A DNA stretch of 64,000 nt. Source: Bacteroides zoogleoformans. Its GTDB lineage: Bacteria > Bacteroidota > Bacteroidia > Bacteroidales > Bacteroidaceae. Shown in pieces: positions 54,099 to 62,867 of this stretch. Positions within the stretch are counted from its first letter, which is position 1. Each line of letters opens with the position of its first letter. A model generated the notes under the pieces. It was not told the DNA's origin. It did not search any database and saw nothing but the letters and a program-made list of their open reading frames with translations. Made by a program: the position numbers and the translations under genes. The DNA is taken from contig NZ_CP027231.1 in the NCBI RefSeq assembly GCF_002998435.1, positions 1,405,001-1,469,000 of the forward strand, read 5' to 3'.

Positions 54099-54106
54099 CA
54101 AAGGTA
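54099..54106 (-). promoter_or_regulatory. Possible -7 element upstream of the 23-bp array
   Basis: TACCTTTG on the minus strand fits TAnnTTTG. If used, the SGNH hydrolase transcript would have a leader of about 280 nt that includes the whole 23-bp repeat array. No TTTG at -33. Confidence 0.4.
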
Positions 54107-54189
54107 CACAGTTTCTTTGGTAAATAAAAGCATACAGGCCTTTTACATCAATTAACGCCCCTCACGCTTGCCTTCTTACGATACATTCG

Positions 54190-54197
54190 TACTTTTG
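54190..54197 (+). promoter_or_regulatory. Promoter -7 element for the TlpA-like gene
   Basis: TACTTTTG fits TAnnTTTG, with a near -33 match CTTG at 54167-54170 and 19-bp spacing, 23 bp before the start at 54221. Confidence 0.55.
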
Positions 54198-54220
54198 GAC
54201 AAAATATCATTACTATCATC

Positions 54221-56143
54221 ATGAAACATTTACATTTCATCTTAGCAGGTCTGCTGATAGGTATCAGTTGCAGCCTGCACGCCCGAAACCGGGTAATCGA
54301 GCGACCGCCGTTCCTTGTCAGAAACACCACTTCCATCGAAGTAAGCAAAGTCGTTCTCAGCGACACGGCCACCGTGCTCCACATCTATGCCAAATACCGT
54401 CCCAAGTATTGGATTAAGATTGGTCCGAACAGCTATTTGCAAGACAACAACGGCGAGACTTATCCGCTGCGTTCGGGCATCGGCATCACAGCCGGTAAGG
54501 AGTTCTGGATGCCCGAATCGGGCGAGGCGGAATTTCAACTCGTATTTCCTCCCTTGCCCGAGGGCGTAACGTCCGTCGACTTCAGCGAAGACAAGGAAGT
54601 AGAAAACGGCTTCAGCATCTGGGGCATTCAGTTGAAAGGAAACAAACTGCCGAAACAGGTTCTTCCTCCAAACGCAATCGTGCACAAAGCCGACGCAAAA
54701 GCCGAGTTGCCCCAACCGACCCTTCGATACGGAAAAGCCACGCTGACAGGGAAACTGCTCGACTTCCGCCCCGGCATGAAGAGCTCTTTCAAAGTAGTAG
54801 TGCAGGAAAATTGGAAAGGAGATGTATCGGGAATAACGCTGGATATCAACCCCGACGGAAGTTTCAGTAAGGAAATGACGCTGCTCGGAACAACTCCTTG
54901 CAGCATCTATACAGACCAGGGAAGCGAAATCTACTTCTTCATGGAACCGGGCAAGACGACGGAGGTGTACCTCAACCAGCGCGAGTTGACCCGCCGCAGC
55001 TCCAAATTCCACAACGAAGAGAAGCCTTACGGAGAGCCGGCATACATCAACGGCCCGTTGCAACTCGTGGCACAGGAACTGAACCGTTATCAGTCCGGTG
55101 AAAGCATGATGACGAGATTATATCAAAGCAGTGCCGTCTTCGCAGACAAAGACATTGATGCTGCAAAGGAATATATCCTCAAAGTGTCCGACGAAGCACA
55201 GTCTGACATCGACAAGTTGCCTTGCAGCGCTTCCACCCGCCAACTGCTCTCCATCAACAACCGATTAGAGACATACAGCATGCTTGTCTTCGTGCCCAAT
55301 CTGCTGACATCATCCGCCCTGCACGCCAACCGCATCAAAGAGAAAGACGCCCAAGACTTTTATCAGCAACTGCAACAAAAGATTCCCGCCGAGTATATAC
55401 CTTATTCCGACCTCGCACTGCTGAATGTACCCCAATCCGTTCTTTCAAGCCAATACCATAATGCGGCAATCAGATACATCCATAAACGTAACGAACTGGC
55501 CAAAGCGTGGGGGACAGACAAGGGCATCTTCTTCGACATAGCCCGCAACGTCTCTTTCTATTGGAATATCAAAGATTTCACTCCGCTCACCGATGCGCAA
55601 AAAGACACCCTTGCCACGATGCCCGGCGCCTACCGCGAAATGCTGACTGCCGCCAATGACGAACTGCTTGCCCAAATAGAAGCCAACAAAGAAAAGACGG
55701 GCTATGTCATCAACCAAGTGGATGAGAACGTCGGCAATGAAGACTTGTTTGCCTCCATCATCGGCAGATATAAAGGAAAAGTTCTGCTGGTGGACTTCTG
55801 GGCCACCTGGTGCGGACCGTGCCGTATGGCCAACAAAGCCATAGCCCCCATGAAAGAGGAACTGAAAGCCGAAGACATCGTATATCTGTACATCACCGGC
55901 GAAACCTCTCCGCTGAATACTTGGAAAAACATGATTCCGGACATACACGGCGAACACTTCCGCGTAACCGAAGACCAATGGAAATTCCTGCGGGAACAAC
56001 ATGAAGTGAAAGGAGTGCCGACTTACCTCATCATAGACCGTGAAGGAAGCGTCAAGTTCAGATCCACAGGCTTCCCCGGAGTGGCCAAAATGAAGGAAGA
56101 GTTGCTGAAAGCAGTAAAGCAAGAGGAAGGGAAAAAGGGGTAA
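54221..56143 (+). CDS. TlpA-family thioredoxin-like protein with large N-terminal domain
   Basis: A 640-residue secreted protein with a signal peptide (MKHLHFILAGLLIGISCSLHA; Cys17 could also be a lipobox). The N-terminal ~490 residues are beta-rich then helical and are not recognised beyond a DUF4369-like region (PTLRYGKATLTGKLLDF, GDVSGITLDINPDGSF). The C-terminal thioredoxin domain (about 500-640) carries the active site WCGPC at residues 530-534 and the cis-Pro in KGVPTYLI. It should act as a thiol-disulfide reductant in the periplasm. It precedes a BlaI/BlaR1 pair on the same strand, after a terminator. Confidence 0.87.
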   Translation: MKHLHFILAGLLIGISCSLHARNRVIERPPFLVRNTTSIEVSKVVLSDTATVLHIYAKYRPKYWIKIGPNSYLQDNNGETYPLRSGIGITAGKEFWMPESGEAEFQLVFPPLPEGVTSVDFSEDKEVENGFSIWGIQLKGNKLPKQVLPPNAIVHKADAKAELPQPTLRYGKATLTGKLLDFRPGMKSSFKVVVQENWKGDVSGITLDINPDGSFSKEMTLLGTTPCSIYTDQGSEIYFFMEPGKTTEVYLNQRELTRRSSKFHNEEKPYGEPAYINGPLQLVAQELNRYQSGESMMTRLYQSSAVFADKDIDAAKEYILKVSDEAQSDIDKLPCSASTRQLLSINNRLETYSMLVFVPNLLTSSALHANRIKEKDAQDFYQQLQQKIPAEYIPYSDLALLNVPQSVLSSQYHNAAIRYIHKRNELAKAWGTDKGIFFDIARNVSFYWNIKDFTPLTDAQKDTLATMPGAYREMLTAANDELLAQIEANKEKTGYVINQVDENVGNEDLFASIIGRYKGKVLLVDFWATWCGPCRMANKAIAPMKEELKAEDIVYLYITGETSPLNTWKNMIPDIHGEHFRVTEDQWKFLREQHEVKGVPTYLIIDREGSVKFRSTGFPGVAKMKEELLKAVKQEEGKKG

Positions 56144-56220
56144 GACGATGAACTCCGCCAACCGCTGCACTATGGAAAACTGACTTCCAACTCAGCGTAA
56201 ATAGCTATCGTTATGTACAA

Positions 56221-56281
56221 AAATAAGTGGGACAGTTGCAACCGACAGATGGAGAAGGTTGCACAACCGTCCCACTTATTT
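56221..56281 (+). terminator. Large stem-loop terminator after the TlpA-like gene
   Basis: A perfect 13-bp stem (AAATAAGTGGGAC with its complement, 56221-56233 and 56269-56281) encloses a second 6-bp stem (GCAACC/GGTTGC). It ends before the BlaI promoter and separates the two units. Confidence 0.65.
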
Positions 56282-56420
56282 CCGTAGACAGAGCGACTTG
56301 TTTTCGCAGACTTCGGAGATAGTTCTGTGAAGACTCGAAATTGAACACGAAGACAGACGGATGCCAACAATACTGTTTTTTTGATATTTTGAATAATTAA
56401 CCATCTGTCTATTGTTTTAT

Positions 56421-56435
56421 TACGAACTATTCGTA
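56421..56435 (+). promoter_or_regulatory. Palindromic operator of the BlaI-type regulator
   Basis: TACGAACTATTCGTA is a perfect inverted repeat (TACGAA-CTA-TTCGTA) that lies between the -33 position and the -7 box of the promoter of the regulator gene and overlaps the first two bases of the -7. It has the size and TACnnn...GTA character of BlaI/MecI operators, so autorepression is inferred. Confidence 0.65.
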
Positions 56436-56441
56436 GATTTG
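56434..56441 (+). promoter_or_regulatory. Promoter -7 element of the BlaI-type gene
   Basis: TAGATTTG fits TAnnTTTG, with near -33 ATTG at 56411-56414 and 19-bp spacing. It overlaps the palindrome at 56421-56435. Confidence 0.65.
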
Positions 56442-56467
56442 CATTGAATTCATTAAAACATTTATCC

Positions 56468-56830
56468 ATGGAAAAATTAACGATACAAGAAGAAGAAGTG
56501 ATGCTGTACATCTGGGAGCTGGACAGTTGCTTCGTAAAAGACATTGTTGCCCAATATCCGCAACCGGCACCTCCCTACACCACCGTGGCCTCCATCGTGA
56601 AGAATCTGGAACGGAAGCAGTACGTCCGCCCCACCCGTGTAGGAAACACCTACCGATACACGCCCCTGATTCGCGAAAGCGAGTACAAACGTACGTTCAT
56701 GAGCAGCTTCGTGCGCAACTATTTTGAAAACTCTTATAAAGAAATGGTATCTTTCTTTGCCAAAGAGCAGAAGATTTCGGCCAACGACCTGAAAGATATC
56801 ATCACTATGATAGAGAAAGGAAAAGAATAA
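56468..56830 (+). CDS. BlaI/MecI/CopY-family transcriptional repressor
   Basis: A 120-residue winged-helix repressor starting MEKLTIQEEEVMLYIWELD; an upstream ATG (56444) adds eight unlikely residues. The helix-turn-helix is VKDIVAQYPQPAPPYTTVASIVKNLERKQYV, followed by the wing (RVGNTYRYTPL) and a C-terminal dimerisation helix. In the family the repressor is cleaved when its M56 partner senses a signal. The partner gene starts 20 bp downstream. Confidence 0.92.
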   Translation: MEKLTIQEEEVMLYIWELDSCFVKDIVAQYPQPAPPYTTVASIVKNLERKQYVRPTRVGNTYRYTPLIRESEYKRTFMSSFVRNYFENSYKEMVSFFAKEQKISANDLKDIITMIEKGKE

Positions 56831-56849
56831 CCGTAACACAACGATATAC

Positions 56850-58607
56850 ATGTTAGCCTATTTTCTAAAAGTAAACGTAGCGATAGCAATCTTCTATGCT
56901 TTCTATCGGCTGTTCTTCTACAAAGACACATTCTTCGGTTGGCGTAGGGCGACACTGCTCTGTTTCTTCGTCATCTCCGCCGCCGTACCTTTGTTGAACA
57001 TACAAGCGTGGATAACCGCGCAAGAGCCGATGGCAGCAATGGCAGACCTCTATGCCAACGTCATTCTGCCGGAATTTACAATAGGCGCCCAACCCGTTGC
57101 AACAGGCCGAAGCATCCATGCCACCGATTACATCGGCATCCTATACGGAGGAATAGCGGCGCTGCTGGCGATGCGCATCGTCATACAGATAATAGGCATC
57201 AGCCGCTTGGCCTGCCAATGCCACAGAGCAAGAATAGGCAACGCGAACGTCTTCGTGCTACGCAAGGCAGGAGGCCCATTCTCTTTCTTCCACTGGATTT
57301 TCATCCACCCCTCTTCGCATACCGAAGAAGAACTCAACGAGATACTGACCCACGAGCAGACGCACGCACGGCAATGGCACTCCATCGACGTCGTCATCGG
57401 CGAACTGGCATGCGCACTTTGCTGGTTCAACCCCTTTGTCTGGCTTATGAAGCGTGAAGTGCGCACCAATCTGGAATACATGGCCGATGCCCGGGTACTG
57501 GAGAACGGCTATGACTCCAAGGCTTATCAGTATCACTTGTTAGGTTTGTCTCATCAAAAGGCTGCAGCAACCATCTATAATAATTTCAATGTTTTACCCC
57601 TAAAAAAACGTATCAAGATGATGAACAAGAAAAGAACGAAAGAAATCGGAAGGACCAAATACCTGATGTTCCTTCCCTTGACAGCCTTACTTATGATTGT
57701 GAGCAACATCGAAACCGTGGCACGCACCACCGGACGGATTACCGCAGAAATCATGGAGGCCGTAGACATACGAACGGAGCAACCCGCAACGGATATTCGG
57801 ATGCAGGAAAACTCCTCCGTGCTGAAAGTTGAACAGGAAGACCCCGACAACCGGGTTTTTGAAGTCGTAGACCACATGCCCGAATTTCCCGACGGCGGTA
57901 TGTCCGGACTGATGAGCTATCTGAGCAAGAATCTCAAATATCCGGTAAAAGCACAGGAAGCCAATATTCAAGGCAGGGTTGTCGTGGGATTTATCGTAGA
58001 AAAGGACGGCAGTATCGCCCATACCAGAATTATCCGTGGTGTTGCCCCCTCTTTGGATGCGGAGGCACTGCGTGTAATCGGCGGCATGCCTAAGTGGAAG
58101 CCCGGCAGGCAGGGGACAAAAGTCGTACGGGTGAAGTACACCGTCCCAGTTACATTCTCATTAGGTTACGGCAAGAATACGAAAGAATATGCACCGATTG
58201 GCGCTCCCTTGGAAGAGGTTGTCGCAACGGGATATGCCCCCGTAAAAGGAACGCTGAAAGACGAAGGAACTGTTTTCGAAGTGGTAGAGCAGATGCCGGA
58301 ATTTCCCGGCGGCTTGCCTGCACTGATGCGGTTCTTAAGCGAGAACATCAAATATCCCTTATTGGCACAGAAAGCCGGAACCCAAGGAAGAGTCTCCGTA
58401 AGATTTGTCGTAGACACGGAAGGAAACATCACCAATCCGGAGGTGGTGCAGGGAGTAGACCCACTGTTAGATGCCGAAGCAATCCGGGTAATAGCCGGCA
58501 TGCCCAAGTGGAAACCCGGCAAGCAAAGAGGGGAAGTTGTGAATGTGCGATATGCACTGCCCATCGTGTTCCGCCTGCAAGGGGCAAAGAAAGATATTCC
58601 TAAATAA
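56850..58607 (+). CDS. BlaR1-type M56 metallopeptidase with two TonB C-terminal domains
   Basis: A 585-residue membrane protein. Four N-terminal membrane segments (about 1-120) carry the M56 peptidase with zinc motif H168-E169-Q170-T171-H172 (THEQTH) and a distal acidic ligand in NLEYMADARVL. A further membrane segment follows at about 275 (FLPLTALLMIVSNI). Two TonB C-terminal-like domains follow (about 335-435 and 470-570; each has MPEFP, a YP motif and GMPKWKPG). Unlike staphylococcal BlaR1 there is no penicillin-binding sensor domain. It forms a sensor-protease pair with the adjacent repressor. Confidence 0.9.
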   Translation: MLAYFLKVNVAIAIFYAFYRLFFYKDTFFGWRRATLLCFFVISAAVPLLNIQAWITAQEPMAAMADLYANVILPEFTIGAQPVATGRSIHATDYIGILYGGIAALLAMRIVIQIIGISRLACQCHRARIGNANVFVLRKAGGPFSFFHWIFIHPSSHTEEELNEILTHEQTHARQWHSIDVVIGELACALCWFNPFVWLMKREVRTNLEYMADARVLENGYDSKAYQYHLLGLSHQKAAATIYNNFNVLPLKKRIKMMNKKRTKEIGRTKYLMFLPLTALLMIVSNIETVARTTGRITAEIMEAVDIRTEQPATDIRMQENSSVLKVEQEDPDNRVFEVVDHMPEFPDGGMSGLMSYLSKNLKYPVKAQEANIQGRVVVGFIVEKDGSIAHTRIIRGVAPSLDAEALRVIGGMPKWKPGRQGTKVVRVKYTVPVTFSLGYGKNTKEYAPIGAPLEEVVATGYAPVKGTLKDEGTVFEVVEQMPEFPGGLPALMRFLSENIKYPLLAQKAGTQGRVSVRFVVDTEGNITNPEVVQGVDPLLDAEAIRVIAGMPKWKPGKQRGEVVNVRYALPIVFRLQGAKKDIPK

Positions 58608-58628
58608 ATAATCGTCCCTAAACATATT

Positions 58629-58663
58629 TTAGGGAGATATTGGTAATACCAATATCTCCCTAA
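58629..58663 (+). terminator. Stem-loop after the M56 peptidase gene
   Basis: A perfect 16-bp stem (arms 58629-58644 and 58648-58663, 3-nt loop AAT) starts 22 bp after the stop codon. T-runs are short, but stem strength and position suggest a terminator. Confidence 0.6.
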
Positions 58664-58824
58664 GAAAATCTACTACGGATAATAGAATGGTTGACAAACA
58701 AGGCAACATATTGGAACATTTAATTTCTCTATCATAGTTGAAGCACTATTTTTCCATTCGATATAATGAATTTTCCAATGGATACATGCTTTTTTCCCAC
58801 AATAAATATCCTACTTCTTATTTA

Positions 58825-59850
58825 ACGTGAGTTCGACGAATTCATAATAACGCAAGCTGCGTATCAAATGTTCTTTTTACATTGATGCACGGCTTCTTTG
58901 GAAACAAGCAGTATGCGGCAATAGCCCCCAATAAATTGACGATGAAATTCTCAAAGCATCTATGCCTGGAGTGTTCCACTTGCGCAATGTTCTTGAGTTC
59001 ATCATTCACAGTCTCAATGATAGCCCTCTTCCTGAGCAGCAGTTTGTCGGAAACGCTCATCAGCGCACCCTTCATGTTGCTTTTCAACTTGGTAATAAGC
59101 TGTATTCCGTCCACGAACAGCCGTTGGAAGAGCCTCTTGCTTATATATCCCTTATCCCCAACCAACTTGCCGTATATGAATTTCACAAAGTCCTTGTATT
59201 CCAAAGGCTTGCGGTCGTCAATGTCACCGGGTGTTATCATGAAGTTGAGCAGCTCTCCCTTCTCATTGCAAATCAGATGCAATTTAAATCCGAAGAACCA
59301 GCCCATGGAGCATTTTCCCCTTTGCGCTATACCTTTGAACACCTTATGGATATGGATACGCTGATTCCTGCAGACACGCAGGGGAGTGCTATCGACGAAG
59401 CTGATACCAGTACATTTCCCAAGAAGTACTTTCTTGATGAACAGTGCAAGAGGAATGGCAACTTCTCTTTCCAATTCCACGAAACGGTTGTACGATACAA
59501 CTTCGGGAAACAGATGGCGCAGATGCCCGCACACCTTTTCAAGATAGAAATGTTTCAGACAGCGGTAGCCGGAGTCGTGGAAGAGAATCATGATAAGCAT
59601 GATTTCCGCCTTTGACATCGTGCTGTCACGATGATATTTTCTCTTCTTGAGCGGTTTTAGCGTGTATTTTGCCATCATTGTATCAAAAAACTTGCAGAAG
59701 TCGTCTGCCATACAAAATATTTCTGTAATTTTGCTCTCGGTGATCATAGCGATTTTTAGTTGTAATTCTTTGTATTTCACTACTATAAAGTTACAACAAA
59801 TTTCGCTAATCACCAAATTTATAGACACTTATAATTCGTCGAACTCACGT
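58825..59850 (-). mobile_element. Intact IS982-family insertion sequence (about 1.03 kb)
   Basis: The ends ACGTGAGTTCGACGAATT and its reverse complement form 18-bp perfect terminal inverted repeats. A 6-bp direct repeat TATTTA (58819-58824 and 59851-59856) flanks it as target duplication, so insertion is recent. It carries one transposase gene on the minus strand. A decayed relative lies at 23931-24456. Confidence 0.9.
58842..59747 (-). CDS. IS982-family transposase
   Basis: A 301-residue DDE transposase from MITESKITEIFCMADDF; longer readings would start inside the IS end. Catalytic residues in IS982 positions: D119 (SFVDSTPLR), D198 (LVGDKGYIS) and E245 (AIIETVNDEL), followed by the conserved VEHSRHRCFENFIVNLLGAIAAYCLFPKKP. 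No frameshift is seen, so it should be active. It moves the element at 58825-59850 by cut-and-paste. Confidence 0.92.
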   Translation of the reverse strand: MITESKITEIFCMADDFCKFFDTMMAKYTLKPLKKRKYHRDSTMSKAEIMLIMILFHDSGYRCLKHFYLEKVCGHLRHLFPEVVSYNRFVELEREVAIPLALFIKKVLLGKCTGISFVDSTPLRVCRNQRIHIHKVFKGIAQRGKCSMGWFFGFKLHLICNEKGELLNFMITPGDIDDRKPLEYKDFVKFIYGKLVGDKGYISKRLFQRLFVDGIQLITKLKSNMKGALMSVSDKLLLRKRAIIETVNDELKNIAQVEHSRHRCFENFIVNLLGAIAAYCLFPKKPCINVKRTFDTQLALL

Positions 59851-60054
59851 TATTTACAAAAATGTATTGACAAGGATGTGAGCAATTTTGTTTTGGCATT
59901 TCATCTACAAAGAATAACCAAGAATCCGTATTTGGAGAGAGTATATTTTCTCCTAAAATCGGTATATCCGAATTTGCAGGTATCATTCAATCAGAAACAT
60001 AAATATCTACTGCGGTTAGCGGTTCCTTTATCATTTGTTTAACCAACTCATAAG

Positions 60055-60522
60055 CTATTTCTTTTGAACATTCTGGGGAGTGACAGTACCCCTGGCACCG
60101 TTCTCAAAAACGAAACTAAAAGTATAGTTTCTTTCCGCAATTGTGCACGTATAAGTTTCTCCAAGCGTCAGATTTTTGATTGAAAAAGAAAAATCCATCG
60201 GGCAAATACAATTAGCTTCTCCCCCTACTTCTATTAGTCGCAAGGTCAAATTATTATGGTCATCACAAGAGATGTTGGCATCCATTTTTTCTAAATCGCA
60301 CGAAACATTACAATCAATCAACTGAATGGTTAATATACCGTTCTTTACCTCATAAACCACTCTTTCATGTGGTAATGAGTTATCATTTGAACGAGAAGTA
60401 GCCTGACTCTTGCATCCCGATAAAGTGCTTTTATAAATTTCTACTCTTTCATTATACTCGTTGCAAGTGACACAACATACTATTACAAGTAGCACAGAAA
60501 AAAACGAACTAAATGTTTTCAT
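60055..60522 (-). CDS. Small cysteine-rich lipoprotein of unknown function
   Basis: A 155-residue protein from MKTFSSFFSVLLVIVCC; an earlier ATG gives no signal peptide. The lipobox is in VIVCCVTC (Cys20 likely). The mature part holds several cysteines (GCKSQATS, LIDCNVSCDLEK, NISCDDHNN, ANCICPMDF, YTCTIAERNY) that could form disulfides in the periplasm. No family recognised. It is followed by the IS-interrupted frame and preceded by 470 bp without genes. Confidence 0.6.
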   Translation of the reverse strand: MKTFSSFFSVLLVIVCCVTCNEYNERVEIYKSTLSGCKSQATSRSNDNSLPHERVVYEVKNGILTIQLIDCNVSCDLEKMDANISCDDHNNLTLRLIEVGGEANCICPMDFSFSIKNLTLGETYTCTIAERNYTFSFVFENGARGTVTPQNVQKK

Positions 60523-60994
60523 AAGACTTCTTATATTGAGTTTAACGATAAAGATTGCTTCAGATTTATAGATTATTTTATAATTACCCGTTAGCAAAAC
60601 AAAAAAACGGCAATTTAAGATTAATCGATTGATTGTGCGCCATTCTTTTTTAACGTATCAGAAGTTAACAAACTTTTAACACCGTATGTATCTATATACA
60701 TCTTACATGCAATATTAAATATAAGTTTTGATCCATACAAATAATCCGAGAATAATTTGGGCACCGAGAAAGATTATATTCTTCGCAAAGATGCAATGCT
60801 TAGCATAACAATCAACGACAAAAGCGAGAGCCGGATTTTCATGTTTACCCCAAGAAACATTGATGATAGGGTATCTTTGAAGCAGTGCACTATTGGCAAT
60901 TGCAGCCTACTATTTCTTTAAAAAGAAACCCGTCGTTGATGTGAGTTACATAAACGACGGATAACGTACGATGTTATGATATTCTAATCCTACA
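60523..60994. other. Intergenic region upstream of the small lipoprotein and downstream of mrp
   Basis: 472 bp with no gene. It contains the mrp terminator stem (60930-60960). A stray TATCTTTG (about 60870, plus strand) drives no gene that I can see. The rest is AT-rich with no repeats or RNA features recognised. Confidence 0.5.
60930..60960 (-). terminator. Terminator of the ilvE-trmB-mrp transcript
   Basis: CCGTCGTT (60930-60937) pairs with AACGACGG (60953-60960), with a further inner ATGT/ACAT stem. On the minus strand it is followed by GTTTCTTTTT. It lies 35 bp after the mrp stop. Confidence 0.75.
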
Positions 60995-62089
60995 TCATTT
61001 CTCTACAATCTGCGTCGGTGCCATCTCCACGTTCCGTTTATCCACCTGACGGACAACGGCGGCGGCCAGTTGCAGGAAGGCACGCCCGGTTACTGAATTT
61101 TCATCCAGAGCCACCGGAGTACCTTTATCGCCGTTTTCGCAAATGCTCTGCACAATAGGAATCTGACCCAGCAAGGGTACATCAAGTTCTTCCGCCAGTT
61201 GCTTGCAACCCTCTTTACCGAAGATATAATATTTATTCTCCGGCAACTCGGCAGGCGTAAACCATGCCATATTTTCCACCAGCCCCAAGATGGGAACATT
61301 CACCTTATCGTTGGTGTACATATCCACTCCCTTACGAGCATCGGCAAGCGCCACCTGCTGGGGCGTGCTCACTATGACGGCCCCCGTAATGGCGAGCGTT
61401 TGGAGCAAGGTCAAATGAATATCGCTGGTGCCCGGAGGAGTATCGAGGATGAAATAATCCAATTCACCCCAAGCAGCATCGCCCACCAACTGCTTCAAGG
61501 CATTGCTCGCCATGCCGCCACGCCATAAGGTAGCCTGATCGGGCTTCACAAAGAAACCGATGGAAAGCAACTTCAGACCATACTTTTCAACCGGAACAAT
61601 CAAATCGCGCCCGTCGATGTTCTCGGAATAAGGTTGGGCATCTTCCTCCTGAAACATCTTAGGAACGGAAGGGCCGAAAATATCGGCATCCAGCAAGCCC
61701 ACTTTATAACCCATCTTCGCCAAAGCAACGGCGAGGTTGGCTGCCACCGTGGATTTCCCAACTCCTCCTTTACCGGAGGAGACGGCTATCACGTTCTTCA
61801 CCCCTGGCAGCAACTTACCCACCTCCGGACGTGCCGTCTGACGACTTTCGGTTGTAATGGAAACTTCCACTTCAGGAGACACATACGTATGGATGGCCGT
61901 TTCGGCAGCCTTTACCATCGACTTCATGAACGGGTCTGTGGGTTTCTCGAATGTCAATGAGAAGCTGACTGCCATCCCGTCGATACGCAAATTATCGGCC
62001 ACCATCTCAGCCTCCACCAAGTTCTTCCCGCTACCGGGATAGCGCACTGTTGCCAGCGCATCCAATATAAGTTTAGGATACAGTTTCAT
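60995..62089 (-). CDS. mrp: Mrp/NBP35-family P-loop iron-sulfur carrier
   Basis: A 364-residue ATPase that in related bacteria loads Fe-S clusters onto apoproteins. An N-terminal DUF59-like domain (about 1-90, LIDALATVRYPGSGKNLVEAEMV) precedes the deviant Walker A (SSGKGGVGKSTVAANLA) and DTPPGTSDIHLT. The CxxC pair that many Mrp proteins use to bind the cluster dimer is absent: the matching place reads NMAWFTPAELPENKYYIF. It starts 15 bp after trmB and ends an ilvE-trmB-mrp operon. Confidence 0.92.
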   Translation of the reverse strand: MKLYPKLILDALATVRYPGSGKNLVEAEMVADNLRIDGMAVSFSLTFEKPTDPFMKSMVKAAETAIHTYVSPEVEVSITTESRQTARPEVGKLLPGVKNVIAVSSGKGGVGKSTVAANLAVALAKMGYKVGLLDADIFGPSVPKMFQEEDAQPYSENIDGRDLIVPVEKYGLKLLSIGFFVKPDQATLWRGGMASNALKQLVGDAAWGELDYFILDTPPGTSDIHLTLLQTLAITGAVIVSTPQQVALADARKGVDMYTNDKVNVPILGLVENMAWFTPAELPENKYYIFGKEGCKQLAEELDVPLLGQIPIVQSICENGDKGTPVALDENSVTGRAFLQLAAAVVRQVDKRNVEMAPTQIVEK

Positions 62090-62104
62090 AAGTTTAATGA
62101 GTTT

Positions 62105-62863
62105 TCATTTAGAGGTTTGCAGTCCGCTACGCTTACTGCGGTTGTAACTGCGGTATTCGTCCAGCTCAATCTCCACTTCGGGTTCTTGCAACTCGCCCGT
62201 TTGCGGCAGACGGAACTTGATATATTTGATAGTTAAACCACGATCGAGCCATTGTTGTTCATAATAGGTTCTGATACTTAGTATCTCGTCGGCCATTCCC
62301 GCATGATACAAGTCGTCGGTCATCACATCAACGGGCAGGCCGTTGCGTTCTATCATGTACTTGGTATAGGTGAACATGAAATTACTGTCCGTCTTCAGAT
62401 GAATCCATCCGCCGTCCTTCAAGAACTTGCGGTAACGCTCCATAAAGAACGTAGAGGTCAGCCTCTTGGTGGCTTTCTTCATCTGCGGGTCGGAGAAAGT
62501 AAGCCAGATTTCACTGACCTCGCCCGGTGCAAAGAAACGATCGATAATCTCAATGTTCGTGCGCAGAAAGGCCACATTCTTCATGCCAGTCTGCAATGCT
62601 TCCGTAGCCCCTGACCACATGCGGGCTCCTTTTATATCCACTCCGATGAAATTCTTCTCCGGAAACAGCTTTCCCAATCCCACGGTGTATTCGCCGCGTC
62701 CGCATCCCAATTCCAAAACAATGGGACGGTCATTCCCGAAGAATGACTCGCCCCACTTACCTCTTAAATCAAACGGAATATCGAAAACGGCCGAATACGG
62801 GCATTCAAATACATGCGGATAACTTGCCATATCGGCAAACTTCGCCAATTTACCTTTCCCCAT
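62105..62863 (-). CDS. trmB: tRNA (guanine-N7-)-methyltransferase TrmB
   Basis: A 252-residue SAM enzyme that makes m7G46 in tRNA. The start [20 protein letters not shown] is preferred over an upstream ATG that overlaps ilvE. Motifs: [15 protein letters not shown] (SAM site), [13 protein letters not shown], and [21 protein letters not shown] plus the Lys/Arg-rich C-terminus. It begins 4 bp after the ilvE stop and precedes mrp. Confidence 0.94.
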   Translation of the reverse strand: MGKGKLAKFADMASYPHVFECPYSAVFDIPFDLRGKWGESFFGNDRPIVLELGCGRGEYTVGLGKLFPEKNFIGVDIKGARMWSGATEALQTGMKNVAFLRTNIEIIDRFFAPGEVSEIWLTFSDPQMKKATKRLTSTFFMERYRKFLKDGGWIHLKTDSNFMFTYTKYMIERNGLPVDVMTDDLYHAGMADEILSIRTYYEQQWLDRGLTIKYIKFRLPQTGELQEPEVEIELDEYRSYNRSKRSGLQTSK

Positions 62864-62867
62864 GCTC

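Larger units (their letters stand above)
58738..60042 (+). pseudogene. Unknown reading frame interrupted by the IS982-family element
   Basis: If the IS and one copy of its 6-bp target duplication (TATTTA) are removed, the flanks join in one open frame of about 92 codons that begins after a TAG at 58735-58737 and ends with TAA at 60042. The joined segment reads ...GYMLFSHNKYPTSYLQKCIDKDVS... . I do not recognise a family, and the true start is uncertain; it may itself be a remnant. Confidence 0.45.

Noticed and set aside
59647..60042. A 131-residue plus-strand frame starting inside the IS end
   Set aside because: Its first half is antisense to the transposase; only the part outside the IS (from 59851) belongs to the interrupted frame.
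60866..60875. TATCTTTG in the mrp-lipoprotein gap as a promoter
   Set aside because: No gene follows on the plus strand before the convergent mrp end.
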